Numbered from the stretch's first letter, positions 1 to 8,000 are shown. The stretch is DNA of 13,403 bases from an uncultured Acetatifactor sp. (GCA_910584235.1 CAJTZD010000084.1:1-13403); one strand, 5' to 3'. Notes: generated by a model not told the origin, from the sequence alone. Program-made: numbers and translations.

Positions 1-27
1 CGCCCCTACTGCGTAACATGAGGGCAT

Positions 28-76
28 AAAAAAAGCGGCGTTCCTGTTCTCCCGTATAGGGATAGAGAAACGCCGC
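28..76 (-). terminator. Probable Rho-independent terminator (minus strand)
   Basis: GCGGCGTT (35-42) and AACGCCGC (69-76) form a perfect 8-bp stem, and the intervening sequence contains a smaller TCCC/GGGA hairpin (50-53/59-62 region). Read on the minus strand, the stem is followed at once by seven T residues (28-34), the classic intrinsic terminator layout. It would end transcription coming from the potA side. A reading frame starting with ATG at 100-98 on the same strand runs through the hairpin and is still open at the window edge, so the palindrome could instead lie inside a coding sequence; I favour the terminator. Confidence 0.55.
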
Positions 77-100
77 GTCTGCGTCGTATTCAGTTTTCAT

Positions 101-268
101 TTATTCTTTCTCAATGCTGTGTGCTGGTGGCTGGGCTTGCAGGGTTCCGGGCGGCATATCAAGGCTCTTTCCCTCAAAAGTAGTAAATTGGTAGTAAATT
201 CAGCTTGAAATCCTGCTTGTATGCCCGTAAATCAAGGCTTTTTTGAGATAATCAACCATTTTATCATA
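101..268. other. Unassigned sequence abutting the truncated potA; possible edge of an inserted element
   Basis: This stretch is where potA homology has stopped. It contains a short tandem duplication, GTAGTAAATT at 180-189 and 191-200. On the minus strand the potA frame stops at TGA 202-200, and the same frame then stays open to TAA 103-101, with a tail rich in proline and glutamine (about ten residues, ending HSIEKE). This resembles the downstream end of a recombinase or other mobile-element gene more than an ABC transporter, but I cannot assign it to a family. It may be the deletion or insertion junction that destroyed potA. Confidence 0.3.
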
Positions 269-460
269 AAAAAATACATTTCCGGCATCCGGCCTGATAA
301 ATCCGGCAATGGTGCGCAGGACAGTGGTCTTGCCGCAGCCGGAGGGGCCTAAGAGGGTGACGAACTCGCCGTCGTGTATGTCCAGGTTGAAACCTCCCAG
401 CACTTGTTCCCCATCGTAGGAGACAGTAATGTCTTTCAGGGAAATTATGGTATTTTTCAA
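200..460 (-). pseudogene. potA: 5' fragment of spermidine/putrescine-type ABC transporter ATPase, truncated after Walker A
   Basis: The first 64 or so residues match the N-terminus of PotA-type ATPases, which energise uptake of polyamines at the inner face of the membrane. The fragment shows ISLKDITVSYDGEQVL, then GEFVTLLGPSGCGKTT with Walker A GPSGCGKT at residues 38-45, then IAGFIRPDAG. Homology ends near nt 269; the remaining 22 or so residues are unrelated, and the frame stops at 86 aa where the family has about 350. The Q-loop, signature motif, Walker B and regulatory C-domain are missing, so the product cannot be a working ATPase. Start choice: ATG 469-467 sits directly against the AAAGGAG Shine-Dalgarno (no spacing), whereas TTG 460-458 has 9 nt spacing and yields the usual family N-terminus. 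A consensus promoter lies upstream. No potB, potC or potD is visible in the window. Confidence 0.75.
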
Positions 461-482
461 TTCTTGCATCTCCTTTGTGGCA

Positions 483-496
483 GCGCCCCGGGGCGC
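483..496. repeat. Perfect 14-bp GC palindrome in the potA leader
   Basis: GCGCCCCGGGGCGC is a perfect palindrome located 7-20 bases upstream of the potA Shine-Dalgarno. As RNA it can only fold with a strained loop; as DNA it is a candidate dyad for a dimeric regulator. No functional evidence beyond symmetry and position. Confidence 0.35.
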
Positions 497-563
497 CATA
501 CTGGCTGCGTGTCCTGCAGTCTTCCAAAATGCGACTTTTTTCGAATGCTTGCACAATGAGATA

Positions 564-592
564 ACTATACGGGATAGCGGCGGGTTTGTCAA
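564..592 (-). promoter_or_regulatory. Sigma-A-type promoter for potA
   Basis: On the minus strand a perfect -35 TTGACA (592-587) and a -10 TATAGT (569-564) are separated by exactly 17 bp. The expected transcription start is near 557, giving a leader of roughly 95 nt before the TTG start at 460. The promoter appears intact although the gene it serves is truncated. Confidence 0.75.
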
Positions 593-739
593 TCAATTCC
601 GCTCATTTTCCCCGGCAGAGACGGTTCGCTGACCTGATTTTGTCCTCCGCTTTCTTTAGGGTTTCGTATCGTACTTGCCGGCAACGGCTTGCAGAACTTC
701 TGTGTGTTATGTAATCACGGATTATTTTCGGCAATGCAC

Positions 740-768
740 TTGTTTCTTGCAGCCTGAAATGCTATGAT
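740..768 (+). promoter_or_regulatory. Extended -10 promoter for the RCC1-repeat lipoprotein gene
   Basis: TTGTTT (740-745) and TATGAT (763-768) are separated by 17 bp, with TG at 760-761 forming an extended -10 (TGCTATGAT). The predicted start is near 775, giving a leader of about 54 nt ahead of the Shine-Dalgarno at 815-820 and ATG at 829. The promoter is back to back with the potA promoter, leaving about 150 bp between the -35 boxes. Confidence 0.6.
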
Positions 769-828
769 AGATAATTGAACCAGGGATTTTTATTAGTGTG
801 CACGCCGGATAGGCAGGAGAATGTGACT

Positions 829-2007
829 ATGAAGCATATTGCCAAAACAAAGAAAACGCAAATTTATGTCCGCAGTCTGTTAGCCATTGCCGTAAGCATG
901 TCCCTATTCTGTACCGCATGTGCGGCCCGGCCCCAACCCAGGGCAGAGGGTGAAAGCGCCGAGGCACAGGATGAGCTTTCGGAAAGCGCGCTCTCCCCGG
1001 AGTCCGCCGCCTCTCCCTTAGTTTCCCCTGAGCCGTCTGACGGAAAAGAACCTGAAAGCGAAGCGATGGAAAAGGGTGCGGAGACCAGCGTCAGCCTGTT
1101 CATTGAGGAGTATTATATCACGAATACAGGCTATACAGACAATCTGTACTATATTGACGAGAGAGGCGTACTGTGGGGAAGCGGCAGCAACCGCTATGGT
1201 CAGCTGGGGCAGGGAAACCAGGATACGGATTTTCATGAGGATTTGGTAAAGATCGCGGAGGACGTGATCCATGTGGATTACTCCCAATCCGGCTTTGCCA
1301 TCTACCTGACCAAGGACCATAAGCTGTACGGAATGGGTAATGCCGGATGCGGAGCTCTGCAGCAGTTCAGGGAGCTGGATCCGGAGGCTTATGCCAATGG
1401 AGAGATGCATACCGTGAATATGCCGTTGCTGCTCATGGAGGATGTGGCCTATGCCCGGTGCGGCCGGGATGATGTGGTATGTATGACGCAGGATCGTGCC
1501 GTCTGGGTGTGGGGGACCATTGTCTATGGGGGAGCGTACAGTCAGATGCCGGTGAAAGTGCTGGAAAAGGCGGCGCTGGTGACGGGAGGCGCTTTCAGTC
1601 ATGCTGCATTGCTTCAGGACGGCAGCGTGTGGACATGGGGGTATAATTATGCGGGCAACTGCGGCGTTGCGGATATATCCGCTGTAAACAGTCCCACTCA
1701 GGTGGCGGAGGGCGCTGTCATGGTCTGGACCGGATCCGCCGAAGACAATATCGACTGTCAGGATATATCGGAACTAAGACATGTAAATCCTCGGGGTTTG
1801 GAGAATACCATTGTGCTGAAAGAGGACGGCACCTACCGGGCCTGCGGTATGGGGCTGGGAACGGAGAAAACTTTGAAATACTATTGGGGGCTGTATGACT
1901 ACAGTGCGGTTTGCACCTCCGAGTTCGTCCAGGTGGATGGGGAGCAGGTTTTCTCTCCGGATTTTGCATGGGGGCAGAGCTTTGTCGATTCGGAGGATGG
2001 GGGCTAA
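829..2007 (+). CDS. Secreted RCC1-repeat protein, probable lipoprotein
   Basis: The predicted protein has 392 aa. Residues 1-30 form a signal peptide (basic start KHIAKTKK, hydrophobic core LLAIAVSMSLF) ending in CTAC. Cys31 is the likely lipidation site, although the -3 residue is Cys rather than the usual Leu. Residues about 35-85 are a Ser/Glu/Pro-rich linker. Residues about 100-345 hold RCC1-type beta-propeller repeats with the recurring D-G-x-(V/L)-W-x-W/G-G pattern: near 112-129 (GVLWGSGSNRYGQLGQG), 155-179, 216-237, 258-280 (DGSVWTWGYNYAGNCG) and 326-344. Such bacterial surface RCC1 proteins are thought to bind partners through the propeller; a precise role is unknown. Start: ATG 829 is chosen over an in-frame ATG at 775 because AGGAGA lies 8 nt upstream of it and it begins the signal peptide directly; 775 would also coincide with the predicted transcription start. 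It appears monocistronic; no clear terminator follows. Confidence 0.8.
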   Translation: MKHIAKTKKTQIYVRSLLAIAVSMSLFCTACAARPQPRAEGESAEAQDELSESALSPESAASPLVSPEPSDGKEPESEAMEKGAETSVSLFIEEYYITNTGYTDNLYYIDERGVLWGSGSNRYGQLGQGNQDTDFHEDLVKIAEDVIHVDYSQSGFAIYLTKDHKLYGMGNAGCGALQQFRELDPEAYANGEMHTVNMPLLLMEDVAYARCGRDDVVCMTQDRAVWVWGTIVYGGAYSQMPVKVLEKAALVTGGAFSHAALLQDGSVWTWGYNYAGNCGVADISAVNSPTQVAEGAVMVWTGSAEDNIDCQDISELRHVNPRGLENTIVLKEDGTYRACGMGLGTEKTLKYYWGLYDYSAVCTSEFVQVDGEQVFSPDFAWGQSFVDSEDGG

Positions 2008-2226
2008 TCTCTATACAACTCACACCCCAATCAGCGCGTCAAATGTCCCCACAACGTTCAGCCGCCCGTACCCCGCTAATGTCAAGTTAGTGTCACGAAC
2101 TTTTTTACTTATTTTTTGTCGAAAGTCTCGAAAAACCTGATATTTTCGTGGGGCTGATGTTAAATTAGTGTCAAGTTGGGCGAAAATTGATGTTAAATTA
2201 GTGTCAAGTCATTTAACATCCATCTA
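2008..2226. other. Spacer between RCC1 gene and hepT remnant; no gene
   Basis: No credible coding sequence is visible. The stretch holds the three-copy repeat cluster described separately and a T-rich tract at 2101-2117. I see no convincing intrinsic terminator for either converging gene. Confidence 0.5.
2077..2220. repeat. Cluster of three related direct repeats, possible insertion-sequence end
   Basis: Two identical 22-bp copies beginning TGATGTTAAATTAGTGTC occur at 2155-2176 and 2188-2209, exactly 33 bp (about three helical turns) apart. A diverged third copy (17 of 22 matching) lies at 2077-2098. The last copy is followed by ATTTAACATC (2211-2220), the exact inverse complement of GATGTTAAAT at 2189-2198. 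A small dyad, CGAAAA/TTTTCG, sits between the first and second copies (2129-2134/2143-2148). Multiple terminal repeats of this kind are typical of transposase-binding ends of IS21-family elements, but no transposase gene is present, so a solo end or regulator-binding array are both possible. Confidence 0.45.
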
Positions 2227-2625
2227 TTAATGTTCTGTGCCTTCCTCGCAATCCGTCATTCCTGTTTCTTCCTGTTCCAGGAAACGATATTCTCGAATCG
2301 TTTGTTCACAGAAATCATAAAGTACCGGTATATCAACTATTGCTGTTTCCCACACACGGTCTATGTCCACAGCCCCATAATTGTGTGCAAATAGATTCCT
2401 CATCCACTTGATTGCTGGCCAATAGATTGTTCCTTTCTTCTCCTCACAGAACCCCCTCTGTCAAATGCCCTGTCAGCTCTCCGATTGCAGGAGGCTCATG
2501 CAGACGGAATTACGATAGTCTCTGTCTACGTCAAATATGACCTTATCATTTTCAAAGCGCTCAATGGCTGCTCTTATGTCCCCACAATAGTCCCTGAGGT
2601 ATTCCAATGTTTCAATATTCTTCAT
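2227..2625 (-). pseudogene. hepT: HepT-like HEPN toxin, broken by two indels
   Basis: The reading frame starts with ATG 2625-2623, overlapping the end of mntA by 14 bp. It begins MKNIETLEYLRDYCGDIRAA and runs to residue 47 (SLLQ). One base then appears to be missing near 2486 and one base extra in the C5 run at 2452-2456. Between them the correct frame reads IGELTGHLTEG, while the original frame meets TGA at 2475-2473 and 2463-2461. After the second indel the original frame resumes with CEEKKGTIYWPAIKW, then RNLFAHNY, and runs to TAA 2229-2227. The reconstructed protein of about 132 aa keeps the HEPN RX4HXY active motif (R76, H81, Y83), the RNase centre of HepT toxins. As written only a 50-aa N-terminal peptide would be made, without that motif. 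A sequencing error in the C run could explain one indel but not obviously both. Confidence 0.75.
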
Positions 2626-2938
2626 AAATCAGGCGCTCGTCCGCCTCTATATTACTGCGGAACCGCTTCGTTCGCGCCACATTCGCGCTGTGCTCGAGGC
2701 TCTCTGTAGTCACCAAATCCACCGGCTTTTCCAATGCCTCTGTCAAATCATGATATAGGGATCCAAGTGCGAACATCCCTTTGATTTTCCCGGCATCGAT
2801 TCGCAGGTCGATATCGCTCTGCCCTGTGGCCTCGCCGCGAGCATATGAGCCAAAAAGATAAGCACGGCTAACTCCATGACTTTTCAAAATCGGATATATG
2901 ATTTGCTGTATCTCTTTCAGCGCGTATGTTCTCTCCAT
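2612..2938 (-). CDS. mntA: MntA-type minimal nucleotidyltransferase antitoxin
   Basis: This 108-aa protein belongs to the DNA polymerase beta-like minimal nucleotidyltransferase family. The catalytic signature GSX10DXD is complete (G30-S31, D42, D44) and a third acidic residue is available at D74 in PVDLV. In characterised MntA/HepT pairs, MntA neutralises the HEPN RNase by transferring AMP to the Tyr of its RX4HXY motif. The start at ATG 2938 is set by AGGAGA about 6 nt upstream (GAGGAGATGTTTG then ATG); an upstream in-frame start at 3049 lacks such a site and adds a sequence unlike the family. It overlaps the downstream hepT by 14 bp, the usual coupled arrangement with antitoxin first. The antitoxin looks intact although its toxin partner is not. 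Confidence 0.85.
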   Translation of the reverse strand: MERTYALKEIQQIIYPILKSHGVSRAYLFGSYARGEATGQSDIDLRIDAGKIKGMFALGSLYHDLTEALEKPVDLVTTESLEHSANVARTKRFRSNIEADERLIYEEY

Positions 2939-2981
2939 CAAACATCTCCTCGCTCTTTTTAGGAAACTCGTAAAGCTTTTC

Positions 2982-3010
2982 AATATAGCATTCCCATTTT
3001 TGTGTTTATG
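2982..3010 (-). promoter_or_regulatory. Candidate extended -10 promoter for mntA-hepT
   Basis: On the minus strand TGCTATATT (2990-2982) forms an extended -10 with predicted start near 2975, about 37 nt ahead of mntA. The -35 position (CATAAA at 3010-3005, 17-bp spacer) matches poorly, so activity would rest on the extended -10. Confidence 0.4.
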
Positions 3011-3234
3011 TATAGCTTTATAACAAAAAAACAGTTCTTCGACCGACAATGGGCTATAAAATTCTCAGTACTAAAGAACATAATGCGCAAGATTCCAATG
3101 TTAGCATTAAGGCTATTACTTCCTATCACTCAACCGTCTCTTTCTATATGTTGTGCTTCTATTATTCATAATAGCAGAAAAGGAATAATTCATTAATAGA
3201 TATCCTAATCTACGCATCAAATATGCTGGGAATT
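3011..3234. other. AT-rich spacer without recognisable gene
   Basis: I see no supported coding sequence here. The base composition is clearly more AT-rich than the giant gene to the right. The only structure noticed is a tight palindrome, CTATTAT-TC-ATAATAG (3159-3174). Confidence 0.5.
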
Positions 3235-3722
3235 CTATGTCCTCAGTGGCTTCTCCAAGGTTTTTGATGCCCCTCTTTTCACACGCTTCCGCCTTGGACT
3301 CGCGCCATCATCTTTCTGGACAATGACTTCAAAAACAGCAATCCTGAAATCCTCCTCAAGAAGAAGTCGAACTCCCCTGAAAAAGACAAAACTGTCAGTG
3401 ATTCCGGCTGTCCTTAGGCCCATCCTTCCGGACTTCTTCAAGATGCACCCGGACTTCCACCTGGATAACGTCTTGTGACATCGCCTTTGATTCCGCCGAT
3501 ATCTATGGCTTCCTGAAAGATGACTTCCACTTCCAGAAAGCCCTCATTACTTATAACCCCACAGCAAAAGCGCCCTTCAAAAGGTCGGCCATAGCGAGTA
3601 CGACTATCTCCTTCCCCAATAATCCCATCCTTGCCATGAAATCTTGCGGTGTCACCAAGGAAAAGAGACGTTCCCATGGAGTCAAATAGTGCTGTCAGAA
3701 AGTACACATGGTAAGCGGGCAA
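3235..3722 (-). pseudogene. Frameshifted remnant of an unrecognised gene
   Basis: Three consecutive minus-strand frames look protein-like and hand over to each other. The first, 3722 to about 3480, includes ALFDSMGTSLFLGDTARFHG, then GEGDSRTRYGRPFEGRF and FLEVEVIFQEAIDIGGIKGD. The second, 3481-3395, includes DVIQVEVRVHLEEVRKDG. The third, about 3400-3235, includes DSFVFFRGVRLLLEEDFRIAV and ends at the stop at 3237-3235. Joined, they would give a beta-strand-rich protein of roughly 160 aa. No good start or Shine-Dalgarno is visible: the first frame opens with TTG immediately after an in-frame stop, so the 5' end is probably also missing. I do not recognise the family. The alternative is two short unrelated ORFs (3438-3722 and 3235-3441). 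Confidence 0.4.
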
Positions 3723-3819
3723 TTAACCCTAAGCCATTTGTTGCTTGAAAAATCATTCCGTTTTCATGATACTTTTTATTTTCAGGCTATAAGTGCGCCA
3801 AAAATCTGATGTTTCTGTT

Positions 3820-3840
3820 CGTTCAGCTTTTATCTGAACG
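3820..3840. repeat. 7-bp perfect hairpin downstream of the MBL gene
   Basis: CGTTCAG (3820-3826) and CTGAACG (3834-3840) are perfectly complementary around a 7-nt loop. It lies about 80 bp past the end of the minus-strand MBL gene. No T-run follows on either strand, so it is not a standard terminator, though it could stabilise a transcript end. The rest of 3723-3922 shows no gene. Confidence 0.35.
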
Positions 3841-3922
3841 ATGGACAAGCAGAATCTGCCCTCTCATCTAATGTAACATTCAATAATTACCTGCCAGATC
3901 ATAAAAAATCCTTATTGTAAAA

Positions 3923-5059
3923 TCATTCAATATCTATCCTATAATACCCCTCCTGCCCACCCGATATCTTCTTCTCAGGAAATTCCCGCTTCAGCCTCGA
4001 AACAGCCTCGCAGATTCCATAATTGAAAATCAGCTTTTCACACCTCAAAGACCCGGCGGCAGTCGAAACCACCTCCCAATCCGGATGATGATGCCTCTGC
4101 CCATCAGTTGAAATCAAAAGATTATCCACCCGTAGCATCTCGAGATCCTTCTGGAAAATGTTTTTCCCAGAGCCATGGTGGGGCAGTTTAAAACAGTCGA
4201 ACACTATTTTATCCCAGCCCTGCATCCTATCCAGAAAGCAGGAACAAGGGGCATCCCCTGAAAACAGAAGCTGGTATTCCTTTCCTCCTTCTCCTATGTA
4301 CTTTAACAAAAAAGCAATCGATGACCGGTTCGTGGCGCTCATGTCCTGTTCCGAGCGCCCTTCTTCCCCTTCCTGAGAATAGTACAGGAATTGTTCAAAA
4401 CAGTCTTCATATTGTACTGACTCCCCATTGTCCAATGGCAGAAATTTCTTCCGCCGGAAGTCGGTCCACTTTTTTTCCAGCATCTTCAATTCCGCAGGCC
4501 CCGGATTGAGAACCATTACATAAAGCCGACCCTGGCACAGCGGCATCCAGGAAGCACCCTGATGACAGACTGCGTTTCCTCCAAAGGAAGCGTTCCATTT
4601 CTCATCCCATATGCCGGACAACAGCCCTGCCAATGTTTCCCCTTGGGCATAACCGATATCCTTCCCAAGGATATCCCCATCCGTTGGATTCGGAAGCTTC
4701 TGCACCTCCTCCAGCACTGCCAGCTCCAGTACCCTGTCCAGGCTCTTCTTGCCTCCCTGGAAGAGATGGCGATATCCGTTATACCAGATTTCGCCAATCT
4801 CTATCTCCAGTTTCCCGCGCTTCAATAGCTTGACCAATTCTATGATTCCCATGATATGGTCGTTGTCCACATGCGTCACCACCAGGAGGTCGATGCGTTT
4901 TCCCTCCGCAGCCAGCTTCTGCAGCTCTGGGAGCACAGAGTCCTTAAAAGTTTCCCGGAATCCACCGTCTATCAATATTCTGTATCCTATCGCCTCGAAT
5001 GTCACCAGAATGCAGTCCCCGCCCCGGGCAGGAAACAGTTCCACTGAGATTTCTCCCAT
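3923..5059 (-). CDS. ComEC-like metallo-beta-lactamase-fold hydrolase
   Basis: This 378-aa protein has the MBL fold of the ComEC/Rec2-like group. Motifs seen: GDCILV (14-19), LIDGG (29-33), metal-binding THVDNDHIMG (62-71; H63, D65, D67, H68), NRSSIAFLL (244-252), SGDA (267-270, bridging Asp), LPHHGS (292-297) and a His-rich TDGQRHHHPD (318-327). Family members are soluble metal-dependent hydrolases, often acting on phosphodiesters; a nuclease or nucleotide-hydrolase role is inference. There is no signal peptide, and the membrane channel of true ComEC is absent, so it is probably cytosolic. Compared with ComEC-type domains it carries an insert at about 90-180 (GIWDEKWNASFGGNAVCHQG). ATG 5059 is preceded by GGGAGG with 7-nt spacing. 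The giant gene ends at 5075, only 15 bp upstream, so the two are almost certainly cotranscribed and functionally linked. MBL proteins are also components of conflict systems such as AVAST type 1. Confidence 0.85.
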   Translation of the reverse strand: MGEISVELFPARGGDCILVTFEAIGYRILIDGGFRETFKDSVLPELQKLAAEGKRIDLLVVTHVDNDHIMGIIELVKLLKRGKLEIEIGEIWYNGYRHLFQGGKKSLDRVLELAVLEEVQKLPNPTDGDILGKDIGYAQGETLAGLLSGIWDEKWNASFGGNAVCHQGASWMPLCQGRLYVMVLNPGPAELKMLEKKWTDFRRKKFLPLDNGESVQYEDCFEQFLYYSQEGEEGRSEQDMSATNRSSIAFLLKYIGEGGKEYQLLFSGDAPCSCFLDRMQGWDKIVFDCFKLPHHGSGKNIFQKDLEMLRVDNLLISTDGQRHHHPDWEVVSTAAGSLRCEKLIFNYGICEAVSRLKREFPEKKISGGQEGYYRIDIE

Positions 5060-5074
5060 ATCAATGCCTCCCTC

Positions 5075-8000
5075 TCACCCTCTTACCAAAGAGCAGTATT
5101 TCTCGCAAAGCCGGACATAATATTCGCAATCCGTATCCGCCAATGGAATCTCCGTGTCCGTCACAAAGGAAAGAGGTATGCTGTCTCTTCCTAAAAGCTG
5201 CCTAAAAATTGTGTCAAGATTCCTTAGCTCCCCTTCCCGCAGGCAGCCGCCCGCTATGGCATGAGGCACATTGGGTGTCAGGATGCGCCCAATGACTGAC
5301 AGCTGGTTCGTTTTGATGTCAACCCTACCCCGGATTTCATTGTAGAACCGATTACATTCATTCAGCTGGCCGACACTGTACAAAAGGCTCTCCGCTGTCA
5401 GAATCAAATCCCTATCTGGTAGGGTACGGTTCAGGATGCTATGGCATATGCTTTTCATCCTTTTCATCTGGGCCGGACTTAGATTCCCGCTGAAGCCCTC
5501 GTTAAGATTCCCCTTCAAATCCTCGCCTCCCAGCGACAGACGGTTCAGCCGCAGCCATAACCCCTCTTTTTTCCCCTCCTGTAAAAGCCATTGCCTCAGC
5601 AAAATTTCCTGATGAATGGAGCTTCCGCTGACGATTCCCATCATTCTGGTCAAATGGACGGAAAGCTGTTTAGACAGCAGTACAGTACAGGTGTCCTCCT
5701 CTCCATGCAGCAGCAGTACAGCCGCAATCGTCGGAACCACGTCCAGCTGCTCCAAATGCTGCGGGTTCTGTCCCGGGTTCAGCCCAGAAGCCAGGAACCT
5801 CCCCTCTTTTTCAAGCCAGGCTGCCAGTGTCAGATGGATGAACCTGCTCACTTCCGCGGGCTCCAGCCTTCCCTGAAGCGGCATTTTGCTTAAATTGTAC
5901 AGATAGACAAGCTGCTCTTGGGTTCTGTCATGGTTCCTCAGCAGTTCATAGTACAGCTTTCCCTGTTCCAGGCTGTTGGATGCCGACCGAAGCATCCGGC
6001 GGTAGCTTTCAAAGCATTCCGGCTTCTGTCCATGGAATGCGTGCGTGCTCAGTTCTTCAAAAGCTCCTGCCTCATTCCTTCTGGAGGCCTGGCAGAGAGC
6101 TCGGTATACCCATGGCGTCAGGTGCAATGATGTCCTCCTCATTCCATAGGGATATGCCGTCACCTGATCAGGCTCCTTCTCGCCAATCTCTACTGGAATC
6201 GGGTCATTCCTGTCGCAGTCATATTCGTCCTCCGAATACAGGGAAATCAAATCCCCAAAGGGATACATCTCCACAAGGTAGCGGTTCTTTCCCTTCCCAT
6301 CCGTCCCAAGCTTTACCATAGGCGTAGCCCGGTATCGGGTGCCATCTGTCTTCCATGCCCGGTATTTCTGCTTATTCTGCCAGGCATCCACCAGAGACAG
6401 CGATCCTCCTTCCATCACTTTCGCAGAGCGCAGTCCACGTCTTTCCAATGCTTTCCACAGGGTCTCCACTGGTACCCAGCGGACGCGGGCGGCCCGTTCC
6501 GCTGGGAGCCATTTCAAAGCCAGATTGCCCAGGGCGCAGCACAGGATGCCGGCCGCGCTCTTGACATAGTACAGCATGCTGACCTCGACCGTCTCTTTCT
6601 CGGTGGCTTTACGTAATCCCGCGAACCAGCCCCTATCCTCTTTGTGCATCCAAAAGCTTGTCTTCCGGATGCTCATTTCCCGGACTACTGCCGCCACCTT
6701 TTCCGCTGGAATCCCCCGCAGGACATTATCCACAGGGACGCTCAGCAATGCCCCTCCGGCGCGCAGCACGATTTCCTGCCCGCTTCCTGCTGCATGCCTT
6801 ACGCCGATACAATTGCAGCAGACCATGGTTCCGGATTGCAGCTGAGCCAGATCAGGCTGCTCATAGTAGACCCTGATGTGGACGACACCATCTTTTCTAT
6901 TGAAATTCTTCACCTTTACCGGCAGGGAGACCTTGAAATCAGCCAGCCATTTTTTCTCTCTTTCGCCCTGTAGGTCCTCCCAGAGCCATTCGACATTCTT
7001 CCACTCGGAAAGCTGTGCCGGCCATAAGCGGACTCCGTTCCAGCCGGGTGCAGATAGAAAGCGGCCATTACAGTTCGCTATCAGGGTATCGCCTGGCTGA
7101 GGGAGATGGTCTTGCTGCCATATGGTAATCCTATTGTCCTGGGTCATGCAGGCAATCCCCTGCCCCTTCCATGCATCCGGCCTGACCGTAGGTACCATAA
7201 TGGGCCAAAGGTCTGTCCCAAGACGGACTCCTCCGTCCTCTTCTCCTCTAATCGGAAGGAAATTATTCCTGTCGCCAAATCCAGCCCTTGCGCCGAACCT
7301 CACGCCGCTCCAGACAAGATGACGCTGGTTTCCGGCAAATCCCTCATCCTGTTTGAGGCGGATCCAGTCCCCGGGCGACAGCATGCCTGTCCACAAAAGA
7401 GAGAGCTGCTTCCCTTCGCCATCGTCAAAAAGGTAATCGATGGGAATCTCTATCAGCTTGCCAGGGAATAGCTCTATCCAGATGCTGCTCTCTGTCACGC
7501 CTGCCACCGCATATTCCCCATCCTGTCTGGGGAGGCCGTTTTCCGTAATCTCGCGCACCGGGAATCCGTATTTCAGGAAATCCTCATTGCGGTACCGCAG
7601 CTTCCCGTACCGGTCAGGAAACAGAATGATTTCCTGATATGCCTTTCCATCCGGCAGCGGCAGGGCTCCTAATTTTCCCTTCTCGTCCAGATAACCTGCT
7701 GTCCTGTCGTGGTAATGCCACTGCCCGCTCTCCACGGAAGCCGTCAGCTCTGGAATGGCGGCATCCATAAAGGTGATTCTGCCCCAATCCACGTCTGCGG
7801 TCTGTTCCTTTGGATAAAAATAATGTAGCAGCGGCAATCCATCCTCACTCAAAGACAGTCTGGCAGCCTGGAACTGATACCCCTCCGGTATCCGGTACAT
7901 ATCCTCCTGCCCCGCTTCCTGCCTCTGATTTACAGACAGGTATGCCAGGCGCGGAATCGGCTGCGTGATCACCTTCTCCAGGATTCCCCGGTTGTGCAGC

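Noticed and set aside
1018..1602. 194-aa minus-strand frame opposite the RCC1 gene
   Set aside because: It is antisense to a gene with clear promoter, signal peptide and repeat motifs; the translation is His/Ile-rich and unlike any family.
2939..3049. N-terminal extension of MntA from ATG 3049
   Set aside because: The extra 37 residues are basic, unlike the family, and the AGGAGA site ahead of 2938 clearly sets the start; the extension would also span the predicted promoter.
3820..3840. Hairpin as intrinsic terminator of the giant-MBL operon
   Set aside because: The stem has only 7 bp of mixed composition and no T-run on either strand, so it does not meet the usual terminator pattern.
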